A DNA stretch of 64,000 bases from Hypomesus transpacificus (lineage: Eukaryota > Chordata > Actinopteri > Osmeriformes > Osmeridae), in the NCBI RefSeq assembly GCF_021917145.1, contig NC_061075.1, positions 5,293,240-5,357,239 on the forward strand, given 5' to 3'. Below the pieces are notes generated by a model. It was not told the origin of the DNA and searched no databases. It saw only the letters and a list, made by a program, of their open reading frames with translations. This document shows positions 35,498 through 47,328 of the stretch, piece by piece (positions within the stretch are counted from its first letter, which is position 1; each line of letters begins with the position of its first letter). The position numbers were made by a program, and so were the translations under genes.

Positions 35498-37156
35498 CAG
35501 TGCCCTCCAAAAGTATTGGAACAGTGAGGCCAATTCCTTTATTTTTGCTGTAGACTGAAAACATTTGGGCTTGACATCAAACGATGAATGTGAAACCAGA
35601 GATCAACGTTTCAGCTTTTATTTCCAGGTATTTACATCAAGATCTGATGCACAAATTAGAAAATATCACCTTTTTGTTCGAACCCACCCATTTGTCACGT
35701 GAGCAAAAGTATTGGAACATGTGACTGACAGGTGTGTTTTGTTGCCCAGGTGTGTCCTATTACATACATTATTCAATCAATAAATACCACTGAATGTCTA
35801 CACTCAGGTTCAGATTGGGTAAGATAGGTTTTGTCTATGCAGACTGTATTCAGAGGTGAAAACAACATGAAAACCAGAGCGCTGTCTTTGGGTGAAAAAC
35901 AAGCAATTGTGAGTCTTAGAGAAGATGGAAAATCAATCAGAGCCATTGCAGAAACATTGGCCATAGCCAGTACAACCATTTGGAATGTCCTGAAGAAGAA
36001 GAAAACTACTGGTGTACTAAGTAACAGACGTCGAACAGGTAGACCAAGGAAAACATCAGCAGTTGATGACAGAAACATTGTGAGAGCTGTAAAGAAAGAC
36101 CCTAAAACAACTGTTAGTGAGATCAGCAACAACCTCCAGATGGCAGGAGTGAAGGTATCACTATCTACTGTTCGCAGAAGACTTCATGAACAAAAGTACA
36201 AGGGCTACACCAGAAGATGCAAACCACTCATTAGCAAGAAGAATAGGAAGGCCAGGCTGGAATTTGCCAAAAAGTACAGAGATGAACCTCAAAAATTCTG
36301 GGACAAAGTTTTATGGACTGATGAGACAAAGATTAACTTTTACCAAAGTGATGGAAAGGCTAAAGTTTGGAGAAAGAAAGGAACTGCTCATGATCCCAAA
36401 CACACAAGCTCATCTGTGAAACACGGTGGAGGTAATGTCATGGCTTGGGCTTGCATGGCTTCTTCTGGGACGGGCTCATTAATCTTCATTGAGGATGTAA
36501 CACATGATGGCAGCAGCAAAATGAACTCGGAAGTCTACAGAAACATTTTGTCTGCCAATTTAAGGAAAGATGCAACCAAACTGATTGGCAGAGCCTTCAT
36601 CATGCAGCAAGATAACGACCCAAAACACACTGCCAAAACAACAAAGGAGTTCATCAGGGGCAAGAAATGGAAGGTATTAGACTGGCCAAGTCAATCTCCA
36701 GACTTAAACCCTATAGAGCATGCATTTTACCTGCTTAAGAGGAGACTGAAGGGAGGAACCCCACAAAACAAACAACAACTGAAAGAGGCTGCAGTGAAAG
36801 CCTGGGAAAGCATCAAAAAGGAAGAATGCAAAAGTTTGGTGACGTCAATGGGTCACAGACTTGCTGCAGTTATTGAAAGCAAAGGATTTGCAACTAAATA
36901 TTAAGTCTTATTCACTTAAATATGTTTTAAGTATCTGTTCCAATACTTTTGATCACATGACAAATGGGTGGATTCAAACAAAATGTGATATTTTCTTAGT
37001 TGTGCATCAGATCCTGATGTAAATACCTGGAAATAAAAGCTGAAACGTTGATCTCTGGTCTCACGTTCATTATTTGATGTCAAGCCCAAATGTTTTCAGT
37101 CTACAGCAAAAATAAAGGAATTCGCCTCACTGTTCCAATACTTTTGGAGGGCACTG
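35498..37156 (+). mobile_element. Complete Tc1/mariner transposon
   Basis: Flanked by TA at 35,496-35,497 and 37,157-37,158. The termini are CAGTGCCCTCCAAAAGTATT and its inverted copy. The terminal inverted repeats are long (about 210 bp). The single intact transposase frame and intact ends make it potentially autonomous. It is the least decayed transposon in the window, so probably a recent arrival. Confidence 0.95.
35867..36904 (+). CDS. Tc1-like transposase (intact ORF)
   Basis: 345-aa DDE transposase that, in this family, cuts and pastes the element at TA sites by binding its terminal inverted repeats in the nucleus. The N-terminal paired-like helix-turn-helix region includes LSLGEKQAIVSLREDGKSIR and a GRPRK hook (about residue 65). 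The catalytic triad is visible: LWTDETKINFY (first Asp), MQQDNDPKHT (second Asp) and SPDLNPIEH (Glu), with exactly 34 residues between the second Asp and Glu (DD34E). I chose the ATG at 35,867 (MKTRALSLG), which gives the usual family length. An in-frame ATG at 35,837 would add 10 residues. No stop or frameshift is present. Confidence 0.93.
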   Translation: MKTRALSLGEKQAIVSLREDGKSIRAIAETLAIASTTIWNVLKKKKTTGVLSNRRRTGRPRKTSAVDDRNIVRAVKKDPKTTVSEISNNLQMAGVKVSLSTVRRRLHEQKYKGYTRRCKPLISKKNRKARLEFAKKYRDEPQKFWDKVLWTDETKINFYQSDGKAKVWRKKGTAHDPKHTSSSVKHGGGNVMAWACMASSGTGSLIFIEDVTHDGSSKMNSEVYRNILSANLRKDATKLIGRAFIMQQDNDPKHTAKTTKEFIRGKKWKVLDWPSQSPDLNPIEHAFYLLKRRLKGGTPQNKQQLKEAAVKAWESIKKEECKSLVTSMGHRLAAVIESKGFATKY

Positions 37157-37377
37157 TATGTGTAGGTTGAATAAATGCATTTAAAAGCATCAATTGAAAA
37201 AATCCATGATGATGTAAAATCATTAAAAAACTAGGATATTACTAGTGGGATCAGTTTAATAACTCATACACTGTTTCCTTGAAAAGTTTTTTTGTAAAAA
37301 AAAAATATATGTATTAACAAAAAACAGTTGATGACTATAAACAGTATACACCGAGGCGTCTCTGTTTCTATACAACT

Positions 37378-37580
37378 CTGGAATAAATTGAGAGACCACT
37401 GCACCTTTTTAATTTTTTTTTAAAGATGAGAAGGACAATTTTGAGTAAGGAACAGAAGGGTCAAATTTGCAGTGGCCTAATGCAGAAAATTCTACCCTTC
37501 TGTTCCTCACTCAAAATTGTCCTTCTCAACTTTTCTTTATGAAAGAAAAAGGTGCAATGGTCATGATTTATTTTCCAGAG
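37378..37580. repeat. Palindromic MITE (hairpin-forming)
   Basis: A near-complete inverted repeat. GAGAAGGACAATTTTGAGT and GGAACAGAAGGGT on the left are mirrored by ACCCTTCTGTTCC and ACTCAAAATTGTCCTTCTC about 60 bases later. Outer parts (GGAATAAATTGAGAGACCAC) pair with ATGGTCATGATTTATTTTCC. It would fold into one long hairpin. Confidence 0.8.
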
Positions 37581-38773
37581 ATTTATATTTAGGTTTAGTT
37601 TGTGGGTCAAGTGAACAGCCATCTATCCAATAGGGCCATATCATGACATATACTATTAAAACACCAGGCAGAGGCCATGTCTAGAATCTTATTTGTGGAA
37701 GATTGTTTGGGCAGCTGAATGCAAATGTACACATCTGCTATAAGTAACTTAACTTGGGCATGACACACAAGGTTGACTAATCCTGCACATATTTAGACCC
37801 AGACTTGATTTTTATGTGAGCACCATATTTATATATACATTATATCTGCTCTAATTATGAGTGCATTTTTTTCTTTTTATTATATGTAAAAACAGGAATT
37901 GGCTTTCAAGATTATAATGTAAACTATAAGTGAATGCACTATACTGCAACTATTTCTGCAACTATTTCTACTTCATACAGTAGTTCTGTGAACTAAGACA
38001 CACTTCTCCAGGTCAAGCCAACCATTATTGACTCTTTGGTGGTTCATCTTATCTATTATGTGGCAGTATTTCCCATTATCTGTAACTTACCAAGGTTTGA
38101 AAGATCATTAAATGACTGAAAATGTTCCTGAGCACAAGCTTTCTATTTTAAGTATTTTCTGTCTTATTTTTTCAGATTGCAATCGAGTTATGAAACAAAT
38201 AAACAAATTCATTACAATATAATCGTCAAAGTGTTTACAGCAATCCTCATTAACGTTAAATTATTAAACTGTTATTGTTCTACAGTTAAGTATGTTATAT
38301 GTTACTATTATATAAAAAATACTACTGATATTGAGTAAATAGTGTAGTCTTTCAGAACTATGTTTGCAATGGTTAGTGAGAGCTATCCTTGTCAGAGTAA
38401 TGCTTCAACAGTGCTAAAGGTAAACCAGTCAGCTGGTTTACGTTATTTATCTTTCGTTTACACAATGTTTGGGAGTAGTTTCACTGCATATACTTGCACA
38501 ACATTTTGTATTTAAATTCCATTTTACAGTAGCTTGACGGGTGTAAAACATAAAAAAGCTCCCATGTAGTGCTATAAGTACCCATAGTCAAACAACCCAG
38601 AATCCTTTGATTTTACCTCTTTTTAAAATTTTGTTATATTATGTATTCATATTATATGTCATATGGAACCTAATTTTAGACATGACAATATACAAATTGT
38701 TGCATTAAATTACTTTTCAAAGTCATTCAGATGAACCAGAGAACATTGATCTTTGGCATGCTAAGTTGCTTTA
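37581..38773. other. Upstream region of vitellogenin B
   Basis: AT-rich DNA with no supported gene or recognised repeat. It precedes the vitellogenin B promoter. Hepatocyte-factor sites may be present, but I cannot call them reliably by eye. Confidence 0.4.
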
Positions 38774-38786
38774 GGGCAGGTTGACC
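38774..38786 (+). promoter_or_regulatory. Near-consensus oestrogen response element, vitellogenin B promoter
   Basis: GGGCA-GGT-TGACC differs from the palindromic ERE at one base, the same third position that differs in the vitellogenin A site. It sits about 160-173 bases upstream of the ATG at 38,947. It overlaps the 17-bp block CAGGTTGACCTAACCTG (38,777-38,793), which is identical in the two promoters. Confidence 0.75.
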
Positions 38787-38946
38787 TAACCTGCATGGAT
38801 GGAGCCAGGCAAGTCATCAAACCAATCAGCTGCCAACATAACGAATGTGAAATCTGACATAAGTTAATAATTCAACATTGTCAACAAAGATTTTGTTTGA
38901 AATGGCTTTCTGAGGAGTTGTCCATCTCATCTCACCTCATCCCACC

Positions 38947-41900
38947 ATGAGAACAGTCGTGCTTGCCCTGACTCTAGCCCTTGTGGGTAAGTACATTAGT
39001 TTTTTTCTGTTCGCGGTATATCGAAGATTTTTCCTGTTCTTCATGTTTTACGTAATGCATATAATATTGTAACGATAACAATTTTAAGAGAATTGCTAAT
39101 GACTGTTACGAAAATTGAATTTCACATCTTTCAGCGAGTCAAGATCTTAACTTTGGTGAGTTCCACATTTTCACACTTTTTCAATACAACATCACACTGA
39201 TTGTACCATTTAGGTCAGCAATAGTTTATTGCAAAACAAAATATTTGTATGAAATATAATAATATTACATACAGTATTTACTCATTAGCAGATTAAAGGC
39301 ACTATAATTATGTCTTAAATTGTTTTCTACAGCACCTGAGTTTGCTCCCAAAAATACCTATGTGTACAAGTATGAGGCAGTACACCTGAGCGGTCTGCCT
39401 GAGGAAGGGCTGGCAAGCGCAGGATCAAAACTCATCAGCAAAGTTTTAATTGGCGCAGTTGCCCAAGATATCTATGTGCTGAAGGTATGCACATTGTATC
39501 CTAAATCTAGTTGAACATTTGTATTTAAATGTTTCAAAGCACAATGTTCTTAATACTGAGTTTGCTTTTCATTGTAGCTTGTGGACCCAGAGATCTTTGA
39601 GTACAGTGGTGTCTGGCCCAAAGATCGTTTTGTTCCAGCTGCAAAGCTTACTTCAGCTCTGGCTGCTCAGCTCCAGAAACCCATCAAGTTTGAGTATGCC
39701 AATGGAGTTGTGGGAAAAATATTCTCCCCGTCTGATGTATCTACAATGGTGTTGAATATCCACAGAGGCATCTTGAACATCCTTCAGCTGAACATCAAGA
39801 AGACACAGAACGTCTATGAGCTGCAAGAGGTCTGACTTCTATCTTCTAAGGGAAAATACAAGTCCCTGCACATGATGTTCCTTTCTCATCTTCCATTTAC
39901 GTTCTGCAGGCTGGAGTTCAAGGAGTGTGCAAGACCCACTATGTCATTAATGAGGACACTAAGGCTGAGCGCATCCATTTGACCAAAACCAAGGATCTGA
40001 ATAACTGCCAGAAGAGACTCATGAAGGACTTTGGTTTGGCTTACACTGAAAAATGTGTGACTTGTCAGCAGGTAGGATTTCCCCCCCAAAAATCCTTATA
40101 AATAGCCTGTAGACATTTCCCACATTGTAGTGCAATGTTGCTTTCTACCTTTACAGGCTGGAAAGAACCTGAGGGGAGCTGCAGCCTACAACTACATCAT
40201 GAAGCCAACTGCCAATGGTGCTCTGATCATGGAAGCCACTGTTACTGAGGTCCATCAGTTCTCTCCATTCAACGAGATGACCGGAGCTGCCCAGATGGAG
40301 GCAAAGTAAATAGACTCGCATGATGCAGACGTTTTCAGAAATGTATAATTTTATAATGCTACAAATGTTTAATATACTAATTTGTTCATTTTAAAGACAA
40401 GTCTGGACATTTGTTGAGATTCAGAAGACTCCACTTCAGCCTGCTGAAGAAGAGTATAGCCACCGTGGATGGCTGCAGTATGAGTTTGCTTCTGAGCTTC
40501 TTCAGACACCCATTCATCTTCTTAAGATACACAACCCACAGGCACAGGTAAAGTGAATACATTTAATGTGTTAAGTTTCAAATTTCACTTGACATTTATT
40601 GATAATGTGATTGATTATTGACAATGTTTATCATTCTCTTTAGGCTGTGGAGGTTCTGAATCATTTGGTGAAATACAACATTGCTGAGGTTCATGAAGAT
40701 GCCCCTTTGAAGTTTGTGGAGCTAATCCAGCTGTTACGTGCAGCCCGCCTGGAGAATATTGAAGCCATCTGGTCTCAGTTCAAGGCCCAACCAGCTTTCA
40801 GGTAGGTTCTCAGTAAATGCAGTTGCTTGGACCACACTCTGACTTCTGGTGAAACAGAAAATATCAACACTTATTTTCAGACACTGGATCCTGGATGCTA
40901 TTCCATCTATCGGATCTCCTGTTGCAATCCAGTTTATCAAGGAGAAGTTTATCGCTGGTGACATTTCCGTTGCTGAGGCAGCTCAAGCTCTTGTGGCTGG
41001 TGTACACATGGTGACAGCTAATATGGATAGTGTCAAGCTTGTTCAGGTAGGTACATCTTCATGTGAACATGATGTCAATTTGATAAGTACAACATCAAGT
41101 AAATGAATCACTTTTCCTCAACCAGGAACTGGCTTTTCACCACAAAATTCAAGCACAACCAGCTCTGCGTGAGGTTGCAATGCTTGGTTATGGTACCATG
41201 GTTTTCAAATACTGTAACGCAAAACCCAATTGCCCTTCTGAACTTGTAAAGGTAAAGCAAATATTTCTATATCAATCACTTGAAGGTTATTGCACATAAT
41301 GAGCCACCTAATGTGTCTTTCAACCTTTACAGCCCATTCAAGATCTTGCCACTGAAGCTGCTTCTCAGGACAAAATTGATGAACTTTCTCTGCTTCTGAA
41401 AGTCCTTGGTAATGCTGGTCATCCTGCTAGTCTTAAGCCAATCACCAAGCTCCTGCCCATGCTCGGAACTGCAGCATCTGCTCTGCCTTTGAGAGTCCAG
41501 GTTGATGCAATCTTGGCCTTGAGAAATATTGCAAAAAGGGAGCCCAAATTGGTGAGCTTAATGAGTATATCAGAAAGTTTGCGGTATGTTTCAATCTATG
41601 GAGTTTATAAAGCCAACATTTGTCCTTTTGAATTAGATTCAGGAAGTGGCTGTGCAGCTCTTCACGGACAGGGCTCTCCACCCAGAACTCCGCATGGTTA
41701 GTTGCGTTGTGCTGTTTGAGACTAGGCCTTCGATGGGTCTTGTGACTACCCTTGCAAACATCCTGAAGACAGAGGAAAATCTGCAGGTGGCCAGCTTTAC
41801 CTACTCTCACATGAAGTCCCTGACCAGGAGTACTGCCCCTGACTTTGCTCCAGTGTAAGACCTTTTTTCCCACAATTTGTCACAACATATATCTCTGTCT

Positions 41901-44343
41901 TTCATCACGGTTGATTAAACTGTTTGATTATGCATTTGTAGTGCCGCAGCATGCAATGTTGCAATGAAGATTCTCAGCTCCAAGCTGAACAGGCTGAGTA
42001 GTCGCTTCAGCAGAGCTATTCATCTGGATGCCTATCACCGTAAGGACATTTACTCATGAAAGACCTATGATTGTATTTGCCAGTGAACTTAATTAAGAAA
42101 TTATAAATGGACTTACTCTGGCCTTTCTCCTATTTAAGATCCTCTGATGATTGGTGCTGCTGCCAGTGCTTTCTACATCAATGATGCTGCCACCTTATTG
42201 CCCAGAGCTGTGGTAGCCAAGTCACGCATTTACATTGCTGGAGTAGCTGCTGATGTTCTGGAGGTAAAATATATATCATGATCATGTATAAAGCATTTAT
42301 ATATACATATATATATATTTTTAAATTCAATTTACAATTGTTTTTTGTTTTCTGTATTTCATACTAAGAAATCACTTTCTCTTAGGCTGGAGTGGCAACT
42401 GAAGGACTCCAGGAGGCTCTTCTGAAAATGCCCCAGGCTGATGAAAATGCTGACAGGATCACAAAGATGAGACGCGTCATTAAGGCTGTATGTTTCAAGA
42501 TTCTTAACAAATATTTCTACTGATGTAAAGCACAGCTTTGCGAACTAGATGTGATTATTTCTTCTTTCCACAGTTGATGGACTGGAGATCCTTGCCATTG
42601 AACAAACCTTTGGCCTCCATACATGTGAAATTCTTTGGACAGGAAATTGCCTTTGCCAACCTTGACAGGACCATCATTGATCAGGCCATTGAGGTATGGC
42701 TAAGGACATTTAAGACTTACAGCATTCATTAGGCTGAGATGAAGAATTGTGTCAACTTACATCCCTGAATAATTTCATCTATTTTCTACAGCTGGCTTCC
42801 AGTCCCTCTGCTAAATCACTGGGAGCACATGCTCTAAAAGCACTGCTGTCTGGAACCTCCTTCCAGTACGCCAAGCCCCTGCTGGCTGCAGAGGTGCGTC
42901 GCATCTTCCCCACAGCTGCTGGTCTGCCCATGGAGCTTGGTCTCTATACTGCTGCTGTGGCTGCTGCAGATATCAATGGTAAGTACTGCAAACACTTTTT
43001 TCTCTTTTATGCTCATTACTTGAGCATTGTTTGTTTATATTTTTTGTCAATAGTTAAAGCCACCTTCACACCAGCTTTGCCAGAGCCAATCCACGTTGCT
43101 CACTTGTTACAAACAGACATTCAGCTTCATGCTGAGGTCAAACCAAGGTAGGGCTAAAATCTGTATTGTCTGATTACAAATATGTTGACTTCACTGATGT
43201 CACACTGACAGGTTTATTAAACAACTGTTTTTTCTTAAAGCCTTTCTCTGCATACCTTTGCTGTGATGGGGTTGAACACTGGTTTGATGCAGGCTGCTGT
43301 GATGACAAGAGCAAAGGTCTACTCAATTTTACCTGCTAAACTAGCAGCTAGACTTGACATTGCAAATGGCAACTTTAAGATTGAGGCCTTGCCTGTACCT
43401 GCTCCTGCTCACATTGTAGCAGCACGGTAAGTCCAACCTCTTCCTTGATCAAATGTTTGAAAAAACTAACATTTCACTAATTAGTAACTTTGGTCTTACT
43501 TCAACAGAGTTGAGACCTTTGCTATTGCAAGAAATTTGGAGGATTTCCCTACTGAAAGAATTACACCCATGATTCCTGCTAAAGCCTTAGCATCGATTTC
43601 CAGGGAGAAGTTGTCATCTAAGATTTCCTCCTCTCTTGCTGATAGTTGGGTGAGTTTGTTTGCAGTATTTAATATTTTTTTATATCAATAGTCACTTAAA
43701 TGCAATAGAAATGTTGTACAATTTTGTTTTCTTCTTTTACAGTCAAGATCTTCTGAAATCATTCATTCTGATCTGTCCTCCAACATCAAGTCTTACATTA
43801 AAGTATTAAAGAGGACTCTTTGTGCTAAAACCACTATTTTAGGTCTCAAAGCATGTCTTGAGGTTGCTTCTCAGAATGTGGCCTTCTTCAAAAACTCTCC
43901 ACTTTATAAACTGATTGGAAAGCATTCAGCCCTTGCAACCATTGTGCCAGGCAAGAATTTTGACAAAACATGACATGCAAAAACTCTTTATACGTTGTTT
44001 TTGTTCAATTAATATATATTTTTTAATGTATTTTGGCAGCTTCTGGACCCGCCATTGAGAAACTGGAGATGGAGGTACAAATTGGCTTGAAGGCAGCTGA
44101 GAAGATCATTAAAGTAATCACTCTGAACGAAGATGATGAATCTCCCAATGCAAAAAATGTCCTGTTGAAACTGAAGAAAGTCTTGCTTGGCAAGAGTGGT
44201 ACCAGATCTTCCTCCAGCTCCAGTAGTTCTCGTTCCAGCAGCTCTCGGTCATCCTCCTCATCCTCTTCTTCCTCCAGCTCATCCTCCCAGGCCAAAAGAA
44301 AGATCCTTGATATAAATGCTGTCGCACTTAACAAGAGAGTTCA

Positions 44344-44437
<94 letters not shown>

Positions 44438-47328
44438 AATAGCAAACTAAGCTCAAGCAGCCGTTCCTCAAGCTCCAGTTCCTCCAGTTCTTCCAGTTCC
44501 TCTAGTTCCTCCAGCTCTTCCAGCTCCTCCAGCGGTCGCCAGTCCAGAGTAATTATGCTAAAAGTATTTTCTTTGTGAAAAAAAGCTTGTTTGATTAAAA
44601 TTGACTATCAAGAATATGACATAATGTGCAAATGATCCCTGTTTCCTAACAGGTAAAGATTCCAACATTCAATACGAACCATCAGAAACGGGTGAGTTCT
44701 GCTTTCACTGTAACATATACTTTAAATTGGCTTATAATTAAAATGCAAAAAGATACAGCATATCATTGTAATTTGTGTTTCACTTTCAGTCTCAAGTCAT
44801 TTCTCAATCCAGCAGAAGCAGTGCTTCCAGCTTTGAGACAATCAAGAAACAGGTAACAATAATATACTGTATATAAGAAACATCCTCACCAGGATGTTTC
44901 TCATGGAATACAGGATAAATCCGGGAGTGATTGTAACACCATGTCCGTTTGTGTTTTCAGAATAAGTTCCTTGGAAATGCTGTTTCTCCTACTATGGCAA
45001 TCCTCATCCGTGCTGTAAGAGTTGACCGTAAAATGCAGGGATACCAGGTTGCTGCTTACATGGACCAAGCTACATCCAGAGCACAGATCATCATTGCTGC
45101 TCTGGCTGAGGGTGACAACTGGATGATGTGTGCTGATGGTATTCTGCTCAGCCAACACAAAGTCACAGTAAGAACCAATATCTCATGGGCAATACTTTAG
45201 TTACGGTATGACACAATGTTTCTGGATGGCTTTTTGGTAGTAAACTGTACAAACCTCTCTCTCACTAGGCCAAGATAGCCTGGGGTCTTGAATGCAAAGA
45301 ATATGAAACCTTTTTCACTGCAGAGACAGGTCTTGTTGCCCAGAGAGAAGCAGGTCGTTTGAGGGTTTCTTGGAACAAACTTCCCAGTGCTCTTAGACGT
45401 TATGCTAAAAGGTAGGATGTTCTCTTTATTTCTCCATAACATGGTGCTAGCTAGATCATTTACAAGTGTAACCAGCTTTTTATTTTTTACAGTGTATCTG
45501 CACATATTCCTGATGCAGCCTCCCTAGCAGGAATGGTGCAGACTAAAGCCAAAAATAGTAACAAACAGATTTCTCTGACTATGGTTGCAACATCCAAAAA
45601 GACTATTGATATCATTCTGAAATTCGCAAAGGTGAGTGGAAAATGGTTTAATTTAAAATAAATACAATTTTGTGGTTGTTTTTCAAACTCAAAATCACTG
45701 TTATCTTCTCACAAAATTATTTCTAAATTACAGATGACACTGTACAAACAGGCTGTGGTCCTTCCCATGTCTTTACCTTTCGATAACAGTGGGCTCGATC
45801 CCTTAGATGACAACATTGTTAATAGAGTCCATTACTTGTTCGCCCAGGCCAATGCAGGTGATCTGAAACACTTTAATGAATGAAAATATCTCAATATAAA
45901 AATATATATCCTAACCAATTTCTTTCTATAGCTAAATGTAGCATGGATGGAAACACACTGACTACATTCAACAACAAGAGGTACCAGAGTGAAATGCCAC
46001 TCTCCTGCTACCAAGTTGTGGCTCAGGATTGCACACAAGAGCTCAAATTTATGGTTCTACTGAAGAAAGATCATGCCCATGAAAAGAACCACCTCAACGT
46101 GAAAGTAGCTAACATGTGAGTTCCATCTAAGAACAGGATGTAAAAATTTGAAAATGTATAACATTATATTTAGTTTCACCATTTGTGTCTATTTCAGTGA
46201 TATTGACCTGTCTATCAAGGACAACAATGTGCTGGTGAAGGTTAATGGAATGGATATTCCAACCAACAACCTCCCATACCAACATCCAACCGGTTAGTTG
46301 TGCTACTTGAGCTGTAAAATCTTACTCTTGATTCATTTACTACAGCTATGATCTCATGAGAATACAATCCACAACGATACACCACAAATCTAACAAGGAC
46401 ACAAAATGACCACTATTTATTAAGGTTCCATCCAGATCAAGCAAAATGGAGATGGGGTTTCTCTCTTGGCTTCAAGCCACGGTCTTCATGAAGTGTACTT
46501 CGATAATAACTCATGGAGGGTAAGAAACCAATACAACCAACACAAAAGGCAGCGTAAAGCAAAGCAACATTTGATTACAATTCTCCTAACATTTAAATAA
46601 CCTAATAAGAGATGTCCTTATTGTTGTACTAGGTCCAAGTTGTGGACTGGATGAAAGGTCAGACCTGTGGTATCTGTGGTAAAGCTGATGGGGAAGTCAG
46701 ACAGGAGTTCCGCATGCCCAGTGGACGCCTGAGCAAGAGCCCAGTCAGCTTTGCCCATTCCTGGGTGCTTCCAGCTGAGAGCTGCCGTGACACCACCGGT
46801 AAAACAGTGTTCCGTATTTTACAGAGAACCGATAACTAAACTGCCGTTTTTTCTGTGAAAAGTTCAGCGTAGGTTATTATTATTCCAAACTTAACCATGA
46901 AAAGTGTATGTTGTCTGTGCAGAACTTAACCATACTTTTATATTCTAGAATGTCGTATGAAGCTTGAATCTGTAAAGCTGGAGAAGCAGATGTTTGTCAA
47001 TAGCCAGGAGTCCAAATGCTACTCTGTGGAGCCTGTGCTGCGCTGTCTGAACGGTTGCCACCCAGTGAAGACCACCCCTGTCACCATTGGCTTCCACTGT
47101 CAGCCAAATGGTGAGTCTCGAATGATTGTTTTAATAAACTGCAGGGAATATAATACTTTCAAAGCACAAATCACTATGCAGTTGTTTCTGCATTTTTCTG
47201 CAATTCCTTTCTTGTCATTTTTAGATTCTATCCTGAGTCAGCTGACCAGCATCTATGAGAAGAGTGTGGACCTGAGGGAGACTGTGGATGCCCATGTGGC
47301 CTGTCGTTGTACTGCTGAGTGTGCTTAG
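38947..47328 (+). CDS. vtg: Vitellogenin B (complete, 34 coding exons, 1,701 aa)
   Basis: Second yolk-precursor gene, head-to-head with vitellogenin A and with the same exon plan. Exons: 38947-38986, 39135-39155, 39333-39484, 39578-39829, 39910-40071, 40157-40305, 40397-40547, 40644-40801, 40881-41046, 41126-41251, 41333-41551, 41637-41854, 41942-42039, 42139-42263, 42386-42487, 42574-42693, 42792-42978, 43054-43147, 43241-43426, 43508-43649, 43743-43950, 44040-44548, 44653-44691, 44790-44852, 44961-45167, 45269-45411, 45493-45631, 45734-45857, 45932-46115, 46198-46292, 46425-46519, 46633-46798, 46949-47110, 47225-47328 (5,106 nt, one frame). The ATG is in a strong CCACCATGA context and opens the signal peptide [15 protein letters not shown]. 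The lipid-binding N-terminal module covers about residues 20-600 and phosvitin about 1026-1195. TCGICG of the vWF-D part is near residue 1570, followed by a Cys-rich tail. The gene is intact, with introns mostly 80-150 bp. Confidence 0.96.
44040..44548 (+). other. Phosvitin exon of vitellogenin B
   Basis: Exon 22 (509 nt). Two serine tracts written mostly in TCN codons (44,208-44,290 and 44,457-44,533) flank a pure AGC run of 28 codons at 44,348-44,431, followed by RRN. The exon ends CAGTCCAGA|GTAATT. Phosvitin serines are phosphorylated and bind calcium and iron in the family. The AGC run is a coding trinucleotide repeat and is likely to vary in length. Confidence 0.9.

Noticed and set aside
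35831..35866. Upstream start for the Tc1 transposase
   Set aside because: Position 35,831 is TTG, not ATG. The in-frame ATG at 35,837 would give a 10-residue extension not typical of the family. The ATG at 35,867 gives the usual length.
44023..44334. Antisense acidic frame opposite the phosvitin exon of vitellogenin B
   Set aside because: It is a mirror of serine codons (TCN read as acidic residues on the other strand), with no independent support.
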